DNA of 64,000 bases from Paenibacillus sp. FSL H7-0326. GTDB lineage: Bacteria; Bacillota; Bacilli; Paenibacillales; Paenibacillaceae. Within the stretch, counting starts at the first letter, position 1. Each line of letters opens with the position of its first letter. The translations under genes were made by a program, and so were the position numbers. Below the pieces are notes generated by a model, which was given only the letters and a program-made list of their open reading frames with translations, was not told the origin of the DNA and made no database searches. Shown in pieces: positions 18,335 to 27,827 of the stretch. The stretch spans positions 1 to 64,000 of the forward strand of contig NZ_MPVN01000001.1 in the NCBI RefSeq assembly GCF_001955535.1, given 5' to 3'.

Positions 18335-19150
18335 CTACCTTCTTCGTCCGATGTAGAGTAAATGTGAGGATATACCAAGCAGCGCCGGGTCTTCTGCAGT
18401 TGAGATCATCAGCTCCACATATTTTCGGTAAGCCTCGTCGCCTTGATTTCTACAATAATCCACCTGTTCAGGTTGCAGCAATGCTCCGATACTGGTAGAG
18501 CCAATAAGACTAATCTTCTCAAATCCATGCTCCTGCATAAAAGGTTCGATGCCGGCTGTGTCGAAGTAGTACGCTCCCGTAAAACGCCCTTTATCCTCGT
18601 GATTAAATCTGCCTGTAGCCCAAAATTGCTCGAGATTATCCATCGTATGATTGGGTTTCCAGTGAGTTGGATTCAGTAATGAGTTCAGCAGCATGCGGGT
18701 GCGTGTCTGAAAGGCAACAAACACGACTCCACCTGATCTGGTAACTCGGTACAGCTCCCTCGCGGCTTTGGCTCGATCCGCTTCTTCCTGCAAATGGTAC
18801 AATGGACCAAGCATCAGGGATGCATCAAAGGCTTCATCTGAAAATAAATGGAGGTCCGCTGCATTCAGCACATGAAATCCGTCAAATTGTGAATCCAGCT
18901 GTAAACGTGCTGCCTGTTCTTCTGCTATTCTCACAAGTCTGGGGGTCAGATCAGACAAGGTGACCCGATAGCCTTGCTTCGCCAGCTCCAAGGCATATTT
19001 ACCTGGACCTGCCCCATTGTCCAGTACATGACCAGATGGCGGAAGGTATTTCCTTATATAATGCCAGTTCACTGTAAATTCCAGCGGTTCCCGATCCAGT
19101 CTTCCCCATTCATCAAAGGCTTCATAATAATCAATGATCTCTTTCATCAT
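18335..19150 (-). CDS. Class I SAM-dependent methyltransferase under T-box control
   Basis: A cytoplasmic methyltransferase of about 271 residues. The SAM-binding motif I is VLDNGAGPGKYALELAKQG, followed by VTLSDLTPRLV (motif post-I) and ASLMLGPLYHLQEEADR (motif II). The C-terminal part carries a substrate domain that gives no clue to the acceptor. ATG 19150 (or the next ATG) follows AGGGGGAA. The gene starts 47 bases after the terminator of a T-box leader, so its expression should rise when a particular tRNA is uncharged. That is unusual for a methyltransferase and suggests a link to amino-acid metabolism, modification or resistance; inference only. Confidence 0.85.
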   Translation of the reverse strand: MMKEIIDYYEAFDEWGRLDREPLEFTVNWHYIRKYLPPSGHVLDNGAGPGKYALELAKQGYRVTLSDLTPRLVRIAEEQAARLQLDSQFDGFHVLNAADLHLFSDEAFDASLMLGPLYHLQEEADRAKAARELYRVTRSGGVVFVAFQTRTRMLLNSLLNPTHWKPNHTMDNLEQFWATGRFNHEDKGRFTGAYYFDTAGIEPFMQEHGFEKISLIGSTSIGALLQPEQVDYCRNQGDEAYRKYVELMISTAEDPALLGISSHLLYIGRRR

Positions 19151-19196
19151 TACTTCCCCCTGCAATGGATATCTAGATAAACTGCCTGTTTGGCAC

Positions 19197-19482
19197 CAAA
19201 AAAGCCCGTCGCCTCTAAAGAGGCGACAGGCCATCATTCCTTCGCGGTACCACTCTTCTTTATTCGAATGCGGGTCATGTGCACAAACGCATCCGAATCT
19301 TGAACAACCGTATATCGACGGTTAGCCGGTACAGCCTAAATGAAGACTCCAATATCAGCAAGAGTTCAATTCAGCTATACTGCTCCAGGGTGAGGTGTGC
19401 CTCTGCTTGAATCCCTGCCTTGCACCAACCGGCAGCTCTCTAAGTCATCATGCGGAAGCAGATCCCTTTCATCGCTTTTCGT
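19197..19482 (-). ncRNA. T-box leader RNA upstream of the methyltransferase
   Basis: On the minus strand the leader carries the Stem I signature AGAGAG...GGTTGGTGCAAG (about 19414-19441), the T-box AGTGGTACCGCG (19243-19254), and a strong terminator of 13 bp followed by TTTTTT (19198-19231). These three in this order define a T-box, which reads tRNA charging through a specifier codon and the tRNA 3' end. The bulge is UGGU, which pairs with a tRNA whose discriminator base is A. The best specifier candidate before ACCCTGGAG is CUC (Leu); this agrees with the discriminator but is not certain. Confidence 0.9.
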
Positions 19483-19597
19483 GTTTTGAATTTCCACTAT
19501 TATACATATAGAAAAGGTTATTGCCAAGCAAAGAATTTGCAAAAGCTCACGTAAGGTCTCTGATCATTTGTCCGATCTGCCCGCACCATGCTGTCTA

Positions 19598-19975
19598 TTA
19601 TTTCAAAATATAATGAGAAAGTACGCTCTGCACCTCGTAAATATTTGTGTTTTTATTAAATGTTTTTTGAAGCGGAACGGTAGAACTGGAAATGTAAATC
19701 TTAAGTTCAGCTTCCATGTCAAAATGTCCCGCCGTTTCAATGGAATAATGCGATATGCTCTTATAAGGGATCGAATGGTATTCCACCTTCTTGCCCGTAA
19801 TCCCTTGTTTATCAACTAGGATTAATCTTTTGTCTGTGAAAATAAACAAGTCTCTTACCAGCTTATACGCCCGCTCAATTTGCTCATTAGGTGCCAGCAG
19901 AGCAGCAAATTCTTTTTGAACATCAGCCAAGTTCACTTGTGAAGCATTTCCTAATAATCCTTCTAAAAATCCCAT
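19598..19975 (-). CDS. Bacterial PH-domain protein (YozO/YvbH-like)
   Basis: A 125-residue cytoplasmic protein made of one bacterial pleckstrin-homology-like domain. The hallmark DLFIFTDKRLILVDKQGITGKKVEYHSIPYKSI is present, followed by strands rich in beta propensity and a closing helix YEVQSVLSHYI. The function of the family is not established. GGAGGAGA precedes the ATG. It is alone on its transcript between the T-box leader and the first sugar importer. Confidence 0.85.
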   Translation of the reverse strand: MGFLEGLLGNASQVNLADVQKEFAALLAPNEQIERAYKLVRDLFIFTDKRLILVDKQGITGKKVEYHSIPYKSISHYSIETAGHFDMEAELKIYISSSTVPLQKTFNKNTNIYEVQSVLSHYILK

Positions 19976-20133
19976 AATGGTTCTCCTCCGTTCCTATAAT
20001 AACTCCATTATATTAGAAAAAGTCCGAAATTAGCAGTCAGAATCTAGGAAACGATCAAAAAGGCAACATTCATGCGAGCGCAGTAGAACTCACGTGAACC
20101 TTGCCTTTCATCTACATATCATATTGTCATTCT

Positions 20134-21012
20134 CTAACCTTTTACCGCCCCGAGTGCAACGCTTCCGATAATCTGTTTGGAGAACACGGCGAACACGATA
20201 ATAATAGGGACAATCGAGATGGCGACACCCAAGTACAGGAGTCCATAATCCATACCGTAATATCCCTGAACCAGTGCAACGAGCACCGGCAGTGGATATT
20301 TATCCAGTGAGAAGAACAATACAAGCGGAGTAAGGAAGTTGTTCCATGAGCCAATGAACGTAAATATGCCAAGCGCTGCTACCGCAGGTCCAAGAATCGG
20401 CAGCACAATCTGGTTAAAGGTTCTGAACTCTCCGCTCCCATCAACCCGTGATGACTCGATAATCTCATCCGGAATGCTGCTCTCGATGAATTGCTTGATG
20501 AAAAATACGTTGAAGGCATTGGCTGCCGCCGGCAATATGATGGCTGCATAGCTGTCCAGCATGCCGAGTGTACTGAACAGTCGATACATCCCGATCAGCG
20601 CCAGCTGCCCGGGTACCATCATCGTTGCCAGCAGGAACAGGAACAGCCAGGTGCGGCCTTTGAATTTATATTTTGCAAATCCAAAAGCCGTCAAGGCACC
20701 GATATACAGAGAGAGAATCGTGGAAGCTCCTGCGATAAAGATGCTGTTCCCGAAGCCCCGCCAAATGTTGATCTTGGAAGCCATATTGGCATAATTGTCG
20801 GGCAGGAACGAACCCGGAAGAAAGGTGAAGGTTGACGCGATCGTAGCATTGTTATGGGTAGAATAGATCAGCATGAGATAGAACGGGATAATACAAATAA
20901 TGGCTAGCGCAATTAGAAAAAGATAGATCAATACTTTGCCAGGTGTCAGCCGATTTACCTTTGCTTTTCTCTCATAAGCCATGCTTTGCTCTAATGATTT
21001 GGCCGTTTGCAT
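20134..21012 (-). CDS. Carbohydrate ABC transporter permease (MalG type)
   Basis: Inner permease subunit of a CUT1-family sugar importer, with six predicted membrane helices. The EAA loop is seen as IPDEIIESSRVDGSGEFRTFNQIVLPILGPA, which contacts the ATPase. It ends KQIIGSVALGAVKG, the usual CUT1 tail. The second ATG (21012), six bases after GGGGGG, is the better start. It is the last gene of the importer operon, after the MalF-type permease and the binding protein. No ATPase gene is present, so a shared MsmX-type ATPase is likely. Confidence 0.93.
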   Translation of the reverse strand: MQTAKSLEQSMAYERKAKVNRLTPGKVLIYLFLIALAIICIIPFYLMLIYSTHNNATIASTFTFLPGSFLPDNYANMASKINIWRGFGNSIFIAGASTILSLYIGALTAFGFAKYKFKGRTWLFLFLLATMMVPGQLALIGMYRLFSTLGMLDSYAAIILPAAANAFNVFFIKQFIESSIPDEIIESSRVDGSGEFRTFNQIVLPILGPAVAALGIFTFIGSWNNFLTPLVLFFSLDKYPLPVLVALVQGYYGMDYGLLYLGVAISIVPIIIVFAVFSKQIIGSVALGAVKG

Positions 21013-21027
21013 CCTCATTCCCCCCTC

Positions 21028-21918
21028 TTATGAGCTGCTCTTGCGTTTGGTCATCATGAACGAGGCAACCGACAACAAAATAATGATCACGAACAAGCAG
21101 AAGGCAATGGCTGCTCCATAACCAAAACGCGTGCTTTGGAAAGCAACATTGTACAGATACATAATGCTTGTCATGGCTGCCCGGTCAGGTCCCCCCGTTC
21201 CGTTCGTCAGTGTAAAGGGCTGATCAAAGATTTGAATGCCGCCGATGATGGACGTAATGATCTGGAACAAAATAATCGGGCGCAGCATAGGAACGATGAT
21301 GTGAAGGAAGATATGCTTCTTCTCCGCGCCGTCAATTTGGGCCGCTTCCTGCAAGGAAGGGTCGATGCCCTGCAGGCCTGCAAGATAGATCACCATGGAG
21401 TAGCCAAAATATTGAAAGAACAAGATCGCCGATACGATCAGCCGCATGAACCAAGGATCGTTCTTCCAATTGATCGGATTCTCAATGAGACCCACCTGGA
21501 CTAGAAAGTGATTGAGTCCCCCGGACTGCCAATCAAAGATCAAGCTCACCAGCAAACCTAAGGAAGCTGCAGTGACGATGTTCGGAAAGAAATATACGGC
21601 CCTAAAAAAATCTCTTCCCTTGAGAAGCTTGTCATTTAGGATAAAAGCCAATACCAGCGACACGGTCAGCTGAGGAACTACCGATATTCCCCATATGAAT
21701 AACGTATTAAACAGTGTCTTCCAAAAGAGCGGATCCTGCACGACCGCCGAGTAATTGCCAAGGCCGACGAACTCCGGCGTCGTAATTCCGTCCCAGTTGG
21801 TGAAACTGATGTATAAGCTGTACAGAATCGGATAAAGTCCAAAGATGAGAAAAATGATGAAAAACGGAGCAATAAAATAATAACCATAGTGGTCTTTGCG
21901 TATGGACTTAGCAAACAT
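21028..21918 (-). CDS. Sugar ABC transporter permease (MalF/UgpA type)
   Basis: Partner permease of the CUT1 importer, 296 residues with six membrane helices. The opening YYFIAPFFIIFLIFGLYPILYSLYISF and the EAA loop GIDPSLQEAAQIDGAEKKHIFLHIIVPML are typical. It sits between the binding-protein gene and the MalG-type permease with short gaps, so the three are one operon. The ATG follows a G-run (GGGGGGGA) in place of a standard ribosome binding site. Confidence 0.93.
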   Translation of the reverse strand: MFAKSIRKDHYGYYFIAPFFIIFLIFGLYPILYSLYISFTNWDGITTPEFVGLGNYSAVVQDPLFWKTLFNTLFIWGISVVPQLTVSLVLAFILNDKLLKGRDFFRAVYFFPNIVTAASLGLLVSLIFDWQSGGLNHFLVQVGLIENPINWKNDPWFMRLIVSAILFFQYFGYSMVIYLAGLQGIDPSLQEAAQIDGAEKKHIFLHIIVPMLRPIILFQIITSIIGGIQIFDQPFTLTNGTGGPDRAAMTSIMYLYNVAFQSTRFGYGAAIAFCLFVIIILLSVASFMMTKRKSSS

Positions 21919-21973
21919 TCATTGGTCCCCCCCGTCATCGGTTTCCTATTCAGGTTCTTTCGTATTCAGCATT

Positions 21974-23275
21974 TCACTCCAATCCTTCGAGCTCTGGAAA
22001 TCTCAATTTGACGTCGCGTTTAATCCTCTTTATCGCTTCCTCCTTCGTTTGAATGTCGTTGTTCAGATACAGCTGAAGGACGTTTTTGAATATATCATTG
22101 TTGATCACCGTGTCATATTTCGTTCTTTCATAGACAGGTACGTCTTTTGCTGCTTCTGAGAAGAACTCAAAATGCTTCTGCCCGCCAAGATAATCCGACG
22201 TTACTGTCTCTGCCAGCTGATCATTCACGATCATGTTGCTCGTAAAGTAGTCTTGTTCCTGTGCCAGCTGAGACAGAAATTCGTGGTCAAAGTTATAAAA
22301 CTCAATAAACTTCCAGGCCAGATCCTTCTTGTCACTATTGCTGTACATGGCAATATAGGTTCCACCCGAGCTGAATCCTGTTGGTCCTTTAGCGAGCCCC
22401 CACAGGCCAGAAGTGTCCGGAGCATTGGCCTTAAAGGTGTATTGGAGCCCCCAGGTGGCTGCTGGGTAAAACATGACGGTACCCTTCTGCATGGAAGCAG
22501 CGGAGCCTGCACTTCCTTCTTCATATTCCGCAAGCACCTTACGTTCTCTCGCTTCTCTAACAAGGTCCAGAATTTCCAGATACGTATCATCCATGACAAA
22601 CTTGCCGTCTTGTACCCAGGGTATTCCGTCATAAGAGTTCGAGATCGCGTTCCAGTTCGCCAAAGCATGGACTTGGTTGCCGCTCTCCTGCTGTACCCGT
22701 TCGCCGATCTCAAAGATTTTGTCCCATGTGTCAATTTGCTTGCTGACCTCTTCGGGATCATCTGTCCCCAAGTATTCCTTCGCCAGATCCCGCCGGTAAT
22801 AGATAGCTCCCGGAGTTGCCTGATAACCAATTGCTCTAACATTTCCTTCACTGTCTTTCTCATTGGCCTGGACAAAAGGATACTGCTCAGGAAGCAGTTC
22901 GTCCGCATGGTAAGGTGCCTCCGACAGATTTTGCAGGTAAGGCACATCAATCAGCTCTCTAATGTTAGCGTTTTCAATCATAAAGACATCAGGTGCCTTG
23001 GAGCTGGTCTGAAGTGCCGACTTCAGCTTGGTGATATAGAAATTACCCGGAATGTTGACAAAATTAACCTTAATGTCCGGGTACTTCTCCTCGAACTTCT
23101 CAATCGCATAGCCGGCTTCATCCGTGAAGCTCCACACCGTGATCTCGTTATCATTAGATTCGGCCAAGGCCTGGAGCTGACAGCCTGACAGCAATACGGC
23201 TGAGCATAGAAGTACAAGCAGCACTAGATGATGGCGTTTAACCTGCGGCTTCCGGTGACGAGAAAATAGATTCAT
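21974..23275 (-). CDS. Sugar-binding lipoprotein of the ABC importer (UgpB family)
   Basis: Extracellular solute-binding protein anchored by lipid. The lipobox LLSGC is near residue 32, after a hydrophobic signal. The mature part begins ITVWSFTDEAGYAIEKFEEKYPDIKVNFV, the usual start of family-1 sugar-binding proteins. At 433 residues it is full length. It is the first gene of the operon, so its dose is highest. A cre-like element sits just upstream, and the divergent-function AraC regulator gene lies next to it on the same strand. The substrate is probably an oligosaccharide; which one cannot be told. Confidence 0.92.
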   Translation of the reverse strand: MNLFSRHRKPQVKRHHLVLLVLLCSAVLLSGCQLQALAESNDNEITVWSFTDEAGYAIEKFEEKYPDIKVNFVNIPGNFYITKLKSALQTSSKAPDVFMIENANIRELIDVPYLQNLSEAPYHADELLPEQYPFVQANEKDSEGNVRAIGYQATPGAIYYRRDLAKEYLGTDDPEEVSKQIDTWDKIFEIGERVQQESGNQVHALANWNAISNSYDGIPWVQDGKFVMDDTYLEILDLVREARERKVLAEYEEGSAGSAASMQKGTVMFYPAATWGLQYTFKANAPDTSGLWGLAKGPTGFSSGGTYIAMYSNSDKKDLAWKFIEFYNFDHEFLSQLAQEQDYFTSNMIVNDQLAETVTSDYLGGQKHFEFFSEAAKDVPVYERTKYDTVINNDIFKNVLQLYLNNDIQTKEEAIKRIKRDVKLRFPELEGLE

Positions 23276-23294
23276 GAGCTCCCTCCTTCAATTA

Positions 23295-23308
23295 AGGAAA
23301 CGCTTACA
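23295..23308. promoter_or_regulatory. Candidate cre site before the importer operon
   Basis: AGGAAACGCTTACA matches the cre consensus at 12 of 14 positions and lies 20 bases before the binding-protein start, in a position suited to roadblock or promoter repression. Confidence 0.45.
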
Positions 23309-23361
23309 TTTTATTCGATTATATTGATTTTGAAGTAGGCTTTCTTCACCAATATTGTTCA

Positions 23362-24240
23362 TCATCCTTCATATTTTGCGTTGTTTGTTTTATGCTTCTT
23401 TCGAAAATCGGACGGGGTGCAGTTATTATATTTTTTGAACAGGCGGTTAAATGAGTTAATATTGTTAAATCCGTGGCTTACCGCAATATCAAGAATGGAA
23501 TCCTCACTGAACAGCAGCGCCCATTCCGACTTGATAATTCGAAAATGATTCAAATACTCCATCAGCGTGATGCCCTTAATGTCCTTGAACAGCTTGCAGA
23601 CGTAAAATTTACTAAATTTAATATGATCAGCGACCTGATCCAGCTTGATATTCTCAGCGTAATGCTCCTCCAGATATTCACATACCCCCTCAATAAACTC
23701 AAACTTCTTCGAGGTTGTAATTTGCCAGTTAAGCGCATCGGAATCCTCACTAGGATCGATTGTGCGCAGGAGCTGTACAATAAAGTCATACAGCCTTGCA
23801 ATCATGGCCCATTTATAACCTGCCTGTCTGTTGCTCTCTTCCGCTGAAAGCGCACTGAGGTACTCTCCTAATGCTCTTTCTTTACATGTGGATGCAGGAA
23901 TAACGGATGTTTTATTAAATAACTGCTTCATACCAAGCCAATCTGTGTCTTCTATAAAGCTACTCGTAAACAGCTCCATTCGAAACAATATAATGGTCAA
24001 ATTCTGCGTTCCCGGCAAAAAACAATGCACATCTCCAGGCTTGATCACCAGCACATCGCCTTTTTGAAGCTCATAAATACTGCTGTTCACGCCAATACGC
24101 CCGTAGTCCCCTTCGACAAATACCATCTCCACCTCTTCATGCCAATGTGCTGCATAGTTAAATTGATCACCCGTATGAATAACCCTGATAGGAAAACCTT
24201 CTGTCATATGACCTGTTTCAAGAAATGTCGGTACGCCCAT
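23362..24240 (-). CDS. AraC-family regulator with cupin sensor domain
   Basis: A two-domain cytoplasmic regulator of about 292 residues. The N-terminal half is a cupin (HWHEEVEMVFVEGDYGRIGVN...VLVIKPGDVHCF) that would bind a sugar. The C-terminal part has two helix-turn-helix motifs of AraC type, ending IAVSHGFNNINSFNRLFKKYNNCTPSDFRKKHK. The gene sits immediately upstream of the ABC importer and is probably its activator. ATG 24240 suits the AAAGGG ribosome binding site better than the GTG nine bases earlier. Confidence 0.92.
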   Translation of the reverse strand: MGVPTFLETGHMTEGFPIRVIHTGDQFNYAAHWHEEVEMVFVEGDYGRIGVNSSIYELQKGDVLVIKPGDVHCFLPGTQNLTIILFRMELFTSSFIEDTDWLGMKQLFNKTSVIPASTCKERALGEYLSALSAEESNRQAGYKWAMIARLYDFIVQLLRTIDPSEDSDALNWQITTSKKFEFIEGVCEYLEEHYAENIKLDQVADHIKFSKFYVCKLFKDIKGITLMEYLNHFRIIKSEWALLFSEDSILDIAVSHGFNNINSFNRLFKKYNNCTPSDFRKKHKTNNAKYEG

Positions 24241-24322
24241 TCTCTCCACCCTTTCCTATTCGTTTTTATCACACTACCTTATTATAGTTATGCTCCCCCG
24301 GTTCGTACCAGCAAAAATATAA

Positions 24323-24363
24323 ATAAGCCGCTGTTTTCAATATAAATGAAAGCAGCGGCTTAT
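24323..24363 (-). terminator. Terminator after the GH18/lipoprotein pair
   Basis: A perfect 11-bp stem ATAAGCCGCTG with its complement. On the minus strand it is followed by TTATATTTTTGC. It separates the lipoprotein gene from the AraC gene. Confidence 0.8.
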
Positions 24364-24417
24364 GCAGGAATCCACCTTGATTTCGAGATCATAAATGAGG
24401 TTTTATTGTAATTTACT

Positions 24418-24789
24418 TCAGTTAATTAGGTCTTCAAAGTAATTCTTCACTTCCTGAATGCTCTGCGTACGAAGTACAATTTCGTGATTATCGGTAATTA
24501 ACATCGTCGGAATCTCTTCAACATCCACCCGTTTCGCTCTAATCTGGTCATCGGCAGTGTTGATGTCATACAATTGTATACCTTGAATAACCTCCAGCAA
24601 ATCCTCACTTGAGTTCATATACTCAAGCAGCTCGTTATCTAGCTCTCTGCTCGAATCGCGAAACAGATGAATTATGTACATCCCTTCTGTATCGGATAGA
24701 AAATAAGAAAGCTCAGCTTCCTTGCTGCTCCCGCTGCAGCCTGCAGCACATAGGAACAGAAGCACAACGAGCAACTTGAATTTTCTCAA
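24418..24789 (-). CDS. Small lipoprotein with thioredoxin-like features
   Basis: A predicted lipoprotein of about 123 residues: signal KFKLLVVLLFLCAAGC with the lipobox cysteine. The mature part resembles a reduced thioredoxin fold: a strand MYIIHLFRD, helices with EYMNSSEDLLEVIQ, and VEEIPTMLITDNHEIVLRT, where IPT sits like the cis-proline of thioredoxins. There is no CxxC, so it is not a redox enzyme. The start is TTG 24789, after GTGGAGG, which overlaps the end of the GH18 gene region. It follows the GH18-type gene by twelve bases and is probably cotranscribed with it. Function unknown. Confidence 0.7.
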   Translation of the reverse strand: MRKFKLLVVLLFLCAAGCSGSSKEAELSYFLSDTEGMYIIHLFRDSSRELDNELLEYMNSSEDLLEVIQGIQLYDINTADDQIRAKRVDVEEIPTMLITDNHEIVLRTQSIQEVKNYFEDLIN

Positions 24790-24801
24790 TTGAACCTCCA
24801 C

Positions 24802-26055
24802 TTAATCAAGCACAATGGTCTTGTTCATTTCAGCCCAGGTAGCAGGACCTATAATTCCAAGACGCCATAGAGCAATGCCTTTCAGATCATATCGCTTCGC
24901 AAGACCAATCTTCGTATTAATGCTAGCTGCAGTTTCGCTGCCACGGGATATCCCCAGAATAAGCTTATCCTTGTCAACCTGCTTCAGTGCCAGCTGTATG
25001 GCTTCATCCACCTTTGCCACGGGCTCAGGACTTTTTTCATCTCCATAGGCATACGCCATGATGACAAGATCATCCGCAAGATTTGAGAGCGTCTTATAGT
25101 CATAGCCTTGATACACGCTGTTCAGTGCATGCACAATGACGGTCAGCTTCATGTCTTGCTGCTTGGCTCTTAAAGACAGCTCTTTGACAAATGCATTATA
25201 ATCGCTCTTTACCTTGGATTTATCACCAGTCATCCCGAGTCCTTCGAGGTCCAGTGCAATGCCTTTGAAGCCTTTTTCTGTTGCTGCCTCCATTATGCTG
25301 TCTATCGTTTGACTTCGCAGTTCCTTGTCTTCGAGGTTCTTCGTCAGCTCCAGCATGCCATCTACGGAATATACCATGAGAAAGGGAGTTGTTCCTTCCG
25401 ATGCAGCATCATTAATAATCGATTCACCAGTAATCTCTCCTGATGGAGCTGGCCATCTGTACTCATCCCCTGTTAACGTAAAATTACCTTCTCGATCAAT
25501 ACGGCTCCAGCCAAACGCGGCAGCGTCAAAATGATGGAGATAGGAAATTTCATCAAAGGAACGCAGAGCATAATAGCCAAGCGTGTACATCTCTTCTCTA
25601 GGCGATGTAATGGATACCGTCTTGGACGCTTGGTTCCAGCCTACGCCCGCACCAAACTGCTGACTGAAGAAGCTAAGTGGAATCATCGTTGTATTGCTGA
25701 TTGTCCTCGGGGCTAACGTTAATGAGACGTTTTGTCCGTTTACTTTTGCTGTCTTGCTGCCGAGAGTGAGTTCAACTGTCTTTTTAATGCCATCCGACAG
25801 CTTGGAAGCCGTTATTTTCTTTGCCTTCTGGTTCCATACCACGTTGATCCCAAGCGCTTCGGATATGGCTCTGAAAGGGACCATCGTTGTTCCGCTAATG
25901 ACGACCGGCTCTACTGGAAAAGGCAAAGGATAATTGTCCAGCATAATCTTCACTTGATTGGTGCTCGCCGCTTGTGCAAACGGAGCTGCAGCTCCACCTG
26001 CTGCTGAACCTAATACAATGGCGCAGCTGAGCAGTATTTTTCCCCATTGCTTCAT
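24802..26055 (-). CDS. Secreted GH18-like protein with copper-amine-oxidase stalk domain
   Basis: A signal peptide (residues 1-30) is followed by a stalk domain of the copper-amine-oxidase N-terminal type (LDNYPLPFPVEPVVISGTTM, and VPFRAISEALGINVVWNQ), then a GH18-type TIM barrel. The catalytic motif region is FKGIALDLEGLG, where the glutamate of DLE would be the acid; VIMAYAYGDE and ILGISRGSE also fit the fold. Proteins of this build occur in spore formers and act on peptidoglycan or chitin-like glycans; the exact substrate is not known. The ATG at 26055 (MKQWGK) is preferred over the upstream ATG, which has no ribosome binding site. Confidence 0.82.
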   Translation of the reverse strand: MKQWGKILLSCAIVLGSAAGGAAAPFAQAASTNQVKIMLDNYPLPFPVEPVVISGTTMVPFRAISEALGINVVWNQKAKKITASKLSDGIKKTVELTLGSKTAKVNGQNVSLTLAPRTISNTTMIPLSFFSQQFGAGVGWNQASKTVSITSPREEMYTLGYYALRSFDEISYLHHFDAAAFGWSRIDREGNFTLTGDEYRWPAPSGEITGESIINDAASEGTTPFLMVYSVDGMLELTKNLEDKELRSQTIDSIMEAATEKGFKGIALDLEGLGMTGDKSKVKSDYNAFVKELSLRAKQQDMKLTVIVHALNSVYQGYDYKTLSNLADDLVIMAYAYGDEKSPEPVAKVDEAIQLALKQVDKDKLILGISRGSETAASINTKIGLAKRYDLKGIALWRLGIIGPATWAEMNKTIVLD

Positions 26056-26180
26056 TTCTCGCTCGTCTCCCATTCTGAGTCATTATAGTAAAAGCTGTAT
26101 CTATCAACGCTGCATATTTTACTATAATAATAGAAGAAATAGGTTAATTTTCTTTAATCTGATAACATATCTCTTCATAT

Positions 26181-26243
26181 TTGTTGCATTTACAACAATT
26201 ATGAGGTAAGTTTATTATGTGGTTTTTGTTGTATATGCAACAA
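26181..26243 (+). promoter_or_regulatory. marR promoter with twin palindromic operators
   Basis: Two 18-bp palindromes with the pattern TTGTTGYATWTRCAACAA lie at 26181-26198 and 26226-26243. Between them is a promoter: TTTACA (26189-26194), 18 bases, TATTAT (26213-26218). The first operator covers the -35 and the second falls on the start site. This is a textbook autorepression layout for the MarR gene that follows. Confidence 0.8.
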
Positions 26244-26263
26244 TAAGTTTAAGGAGTTGAGTT

Positions 26264-26716
26264 ATGACGGAGATTCTTCGTGAAATTGGAATGATAGCAA
26301 GAGCATTAGATTCTATAAGTAATATCGAGTTCAAAGAATACGATCTGACTAAAGGCCAATATCTGTATCTAGTGCGAATTTGTGAAAAACCCGGAATTAT
26401 TCAAGAAAAGTTGGCTGAAATGATTAAAGTAGATCGAACTACAGCAGCTCGTGCTGTAAAAAAACTCGAAATGAGTGGCTTTATTGAAAAAAAAGAGGAC
26501 AAGCATAATAAAAAAATAAAGAAACTCTTTTCTACAGAAAAAGGAATGACTACTTATCCTTTTATTAAGGAAGAGAACGATTATTCTGAACGTGTTGCTT
26601 TAGAAGGGTTCTCAGACATAGAAACAGAAAACATGCTTCACTTTCTCAAAAGAATAAGATCAAATATCGAAAAAGATTGGGAATATGTAAAAAGAGGAAA
26701 AAAAAGAATTTATTAA
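26264..26716 (+). CDS. MarR-family regulator
   Basis: A 150-residue winged-helix regulator. The DNA-binding part is IIQEKLAEMIKVDRTTAARAVKKLEMSGFIEKKEDKHNKKIKKLFSTEKG; the flanking helices form the dimer. AAGGAG precedes the ATG. The gene is followed 27 bases later by paiA, so it probably controls both. The pair is visibly richer in A+T and in lysine codons than the neighbours, which suggests import from a lower-GC relative such as Bacillus. Confidence 0.92.
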   Translation: MTEILREIGMIARALDSISNIEFKEYDLTKGQYLYLVRICEKPGIIQEKLAEMIKVDRTTAARAVKKLEMSGFIEKKEDKHNKKIKKLFSTEKGMTTYPFIKEENDYSERVALEGFSDIETENMLHFLKRIRSNIEKDWEYVKRGKKRIY

Positions 26717-26734
26717 AAATACATTGGGATGTGA

Positions 26735-27262
<528 letters not shown>

Positions 27263-27293
27263 GCAGCTCAAGCGACATTCTAAAAATAAGAAA

Positions 27294-27319
27294 AAGCCAA
27301 CCTTGTTTAAGGCTGGCTT
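27294..27319. terminator. Terminator between convergent genes
   Basis: AAGCCA/TGGCTT and CCTT/AAGG stems around GTTT. The T-run is on the minus strand (TTTTTCTTATTTTT), so it mainly ends the small membrane-protein gene, and may also serve marR-paiA. Confidence 0.7.
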
Positions 27320-27330
27320 GAATTTACATA

Positions 27331-27720
27331 TTACAGGTACAAGGCGTCTACGTAAGCTTGATCCTCTTGACCTTTGGGAGTATACCCTTCTTTTATTAAC
27401 GTACGAATCGTTGTTTCCTTGAGCACCCAGACTAAATATTTATTCAATATCGCCCATAGGAGAATGCCCAGCAGGAAAAATGGAATGAGCGAGACGGACA
27501 TAATTATGGAGAAAAAGAGCAGCATGATCTGCGCAAAGATAAAATACAAAATAATGAGGCTTGGAGCAAGCATTTTACTTGCCCTCACCTGACGATATAC
27601 TTTAAACAGCTTGAAGGATGCTGTCCAATTCAGCTTGCCCTTTGCTTTGACAGGTACTTCAGCCGCTGTATCTCCCTTTAACATATAGAGTAGTGATTTT
27701 TGGTCTTTCTTCTTGTTCAA
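27331..27720 (-). CDS. Small membrane protein, unknown function
   Basis: A 129-residue protein with a basic N-terminus (NKKKDQKSLLYMLKG) and two closely spaced membrane helices, APSLIILYFIFAQIMLLFF and VSLIPFFLLGILLWAIL. The tail is soluble and ends DQAYVDALYL. No family recognised. The start is a TTG preceded by AGGTGG at nine bases. It stands alone between marR-paiA and the flavin oxidoreductase. Confidence 0.65.
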   Translation of the reverse strand: MNKKKDQKSLLYMLKGDTAAEVPVKAKGKLNWTASFKLFKVYRQVRASKMLAPSLIILYFIFAQIMLLFFSIIMSVSLIPFFLLGILLWAILNKYLVWVLKETTIRTLIKEGYTPKGQEDQAYVDALYL

Positions 27721-27827
27721 CGAATGGTTCCACCTTTTTTGATATAAGATCTGATATTGTATGCTAGTGTTTTGCTACCACTTCTACAATACCACATCCG
27801 AATTCAATATTGAAATATGCTCAGGAT

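Noticed and set aside
19197..19482. Glycine as the T-box specifier (GGC is present near the specifier loop)
   Set aside because: The T-box bulge is UGGU, which calls for discriminator base A; glycine tRNA of Bacillales has U and gives UGGA.
22172..23188. A 338-codon open frame on the plus strand
   Set aside because: Antisense to the sugar-binding lipoprotein gene; no ribosome binding site and no recognisable fold.
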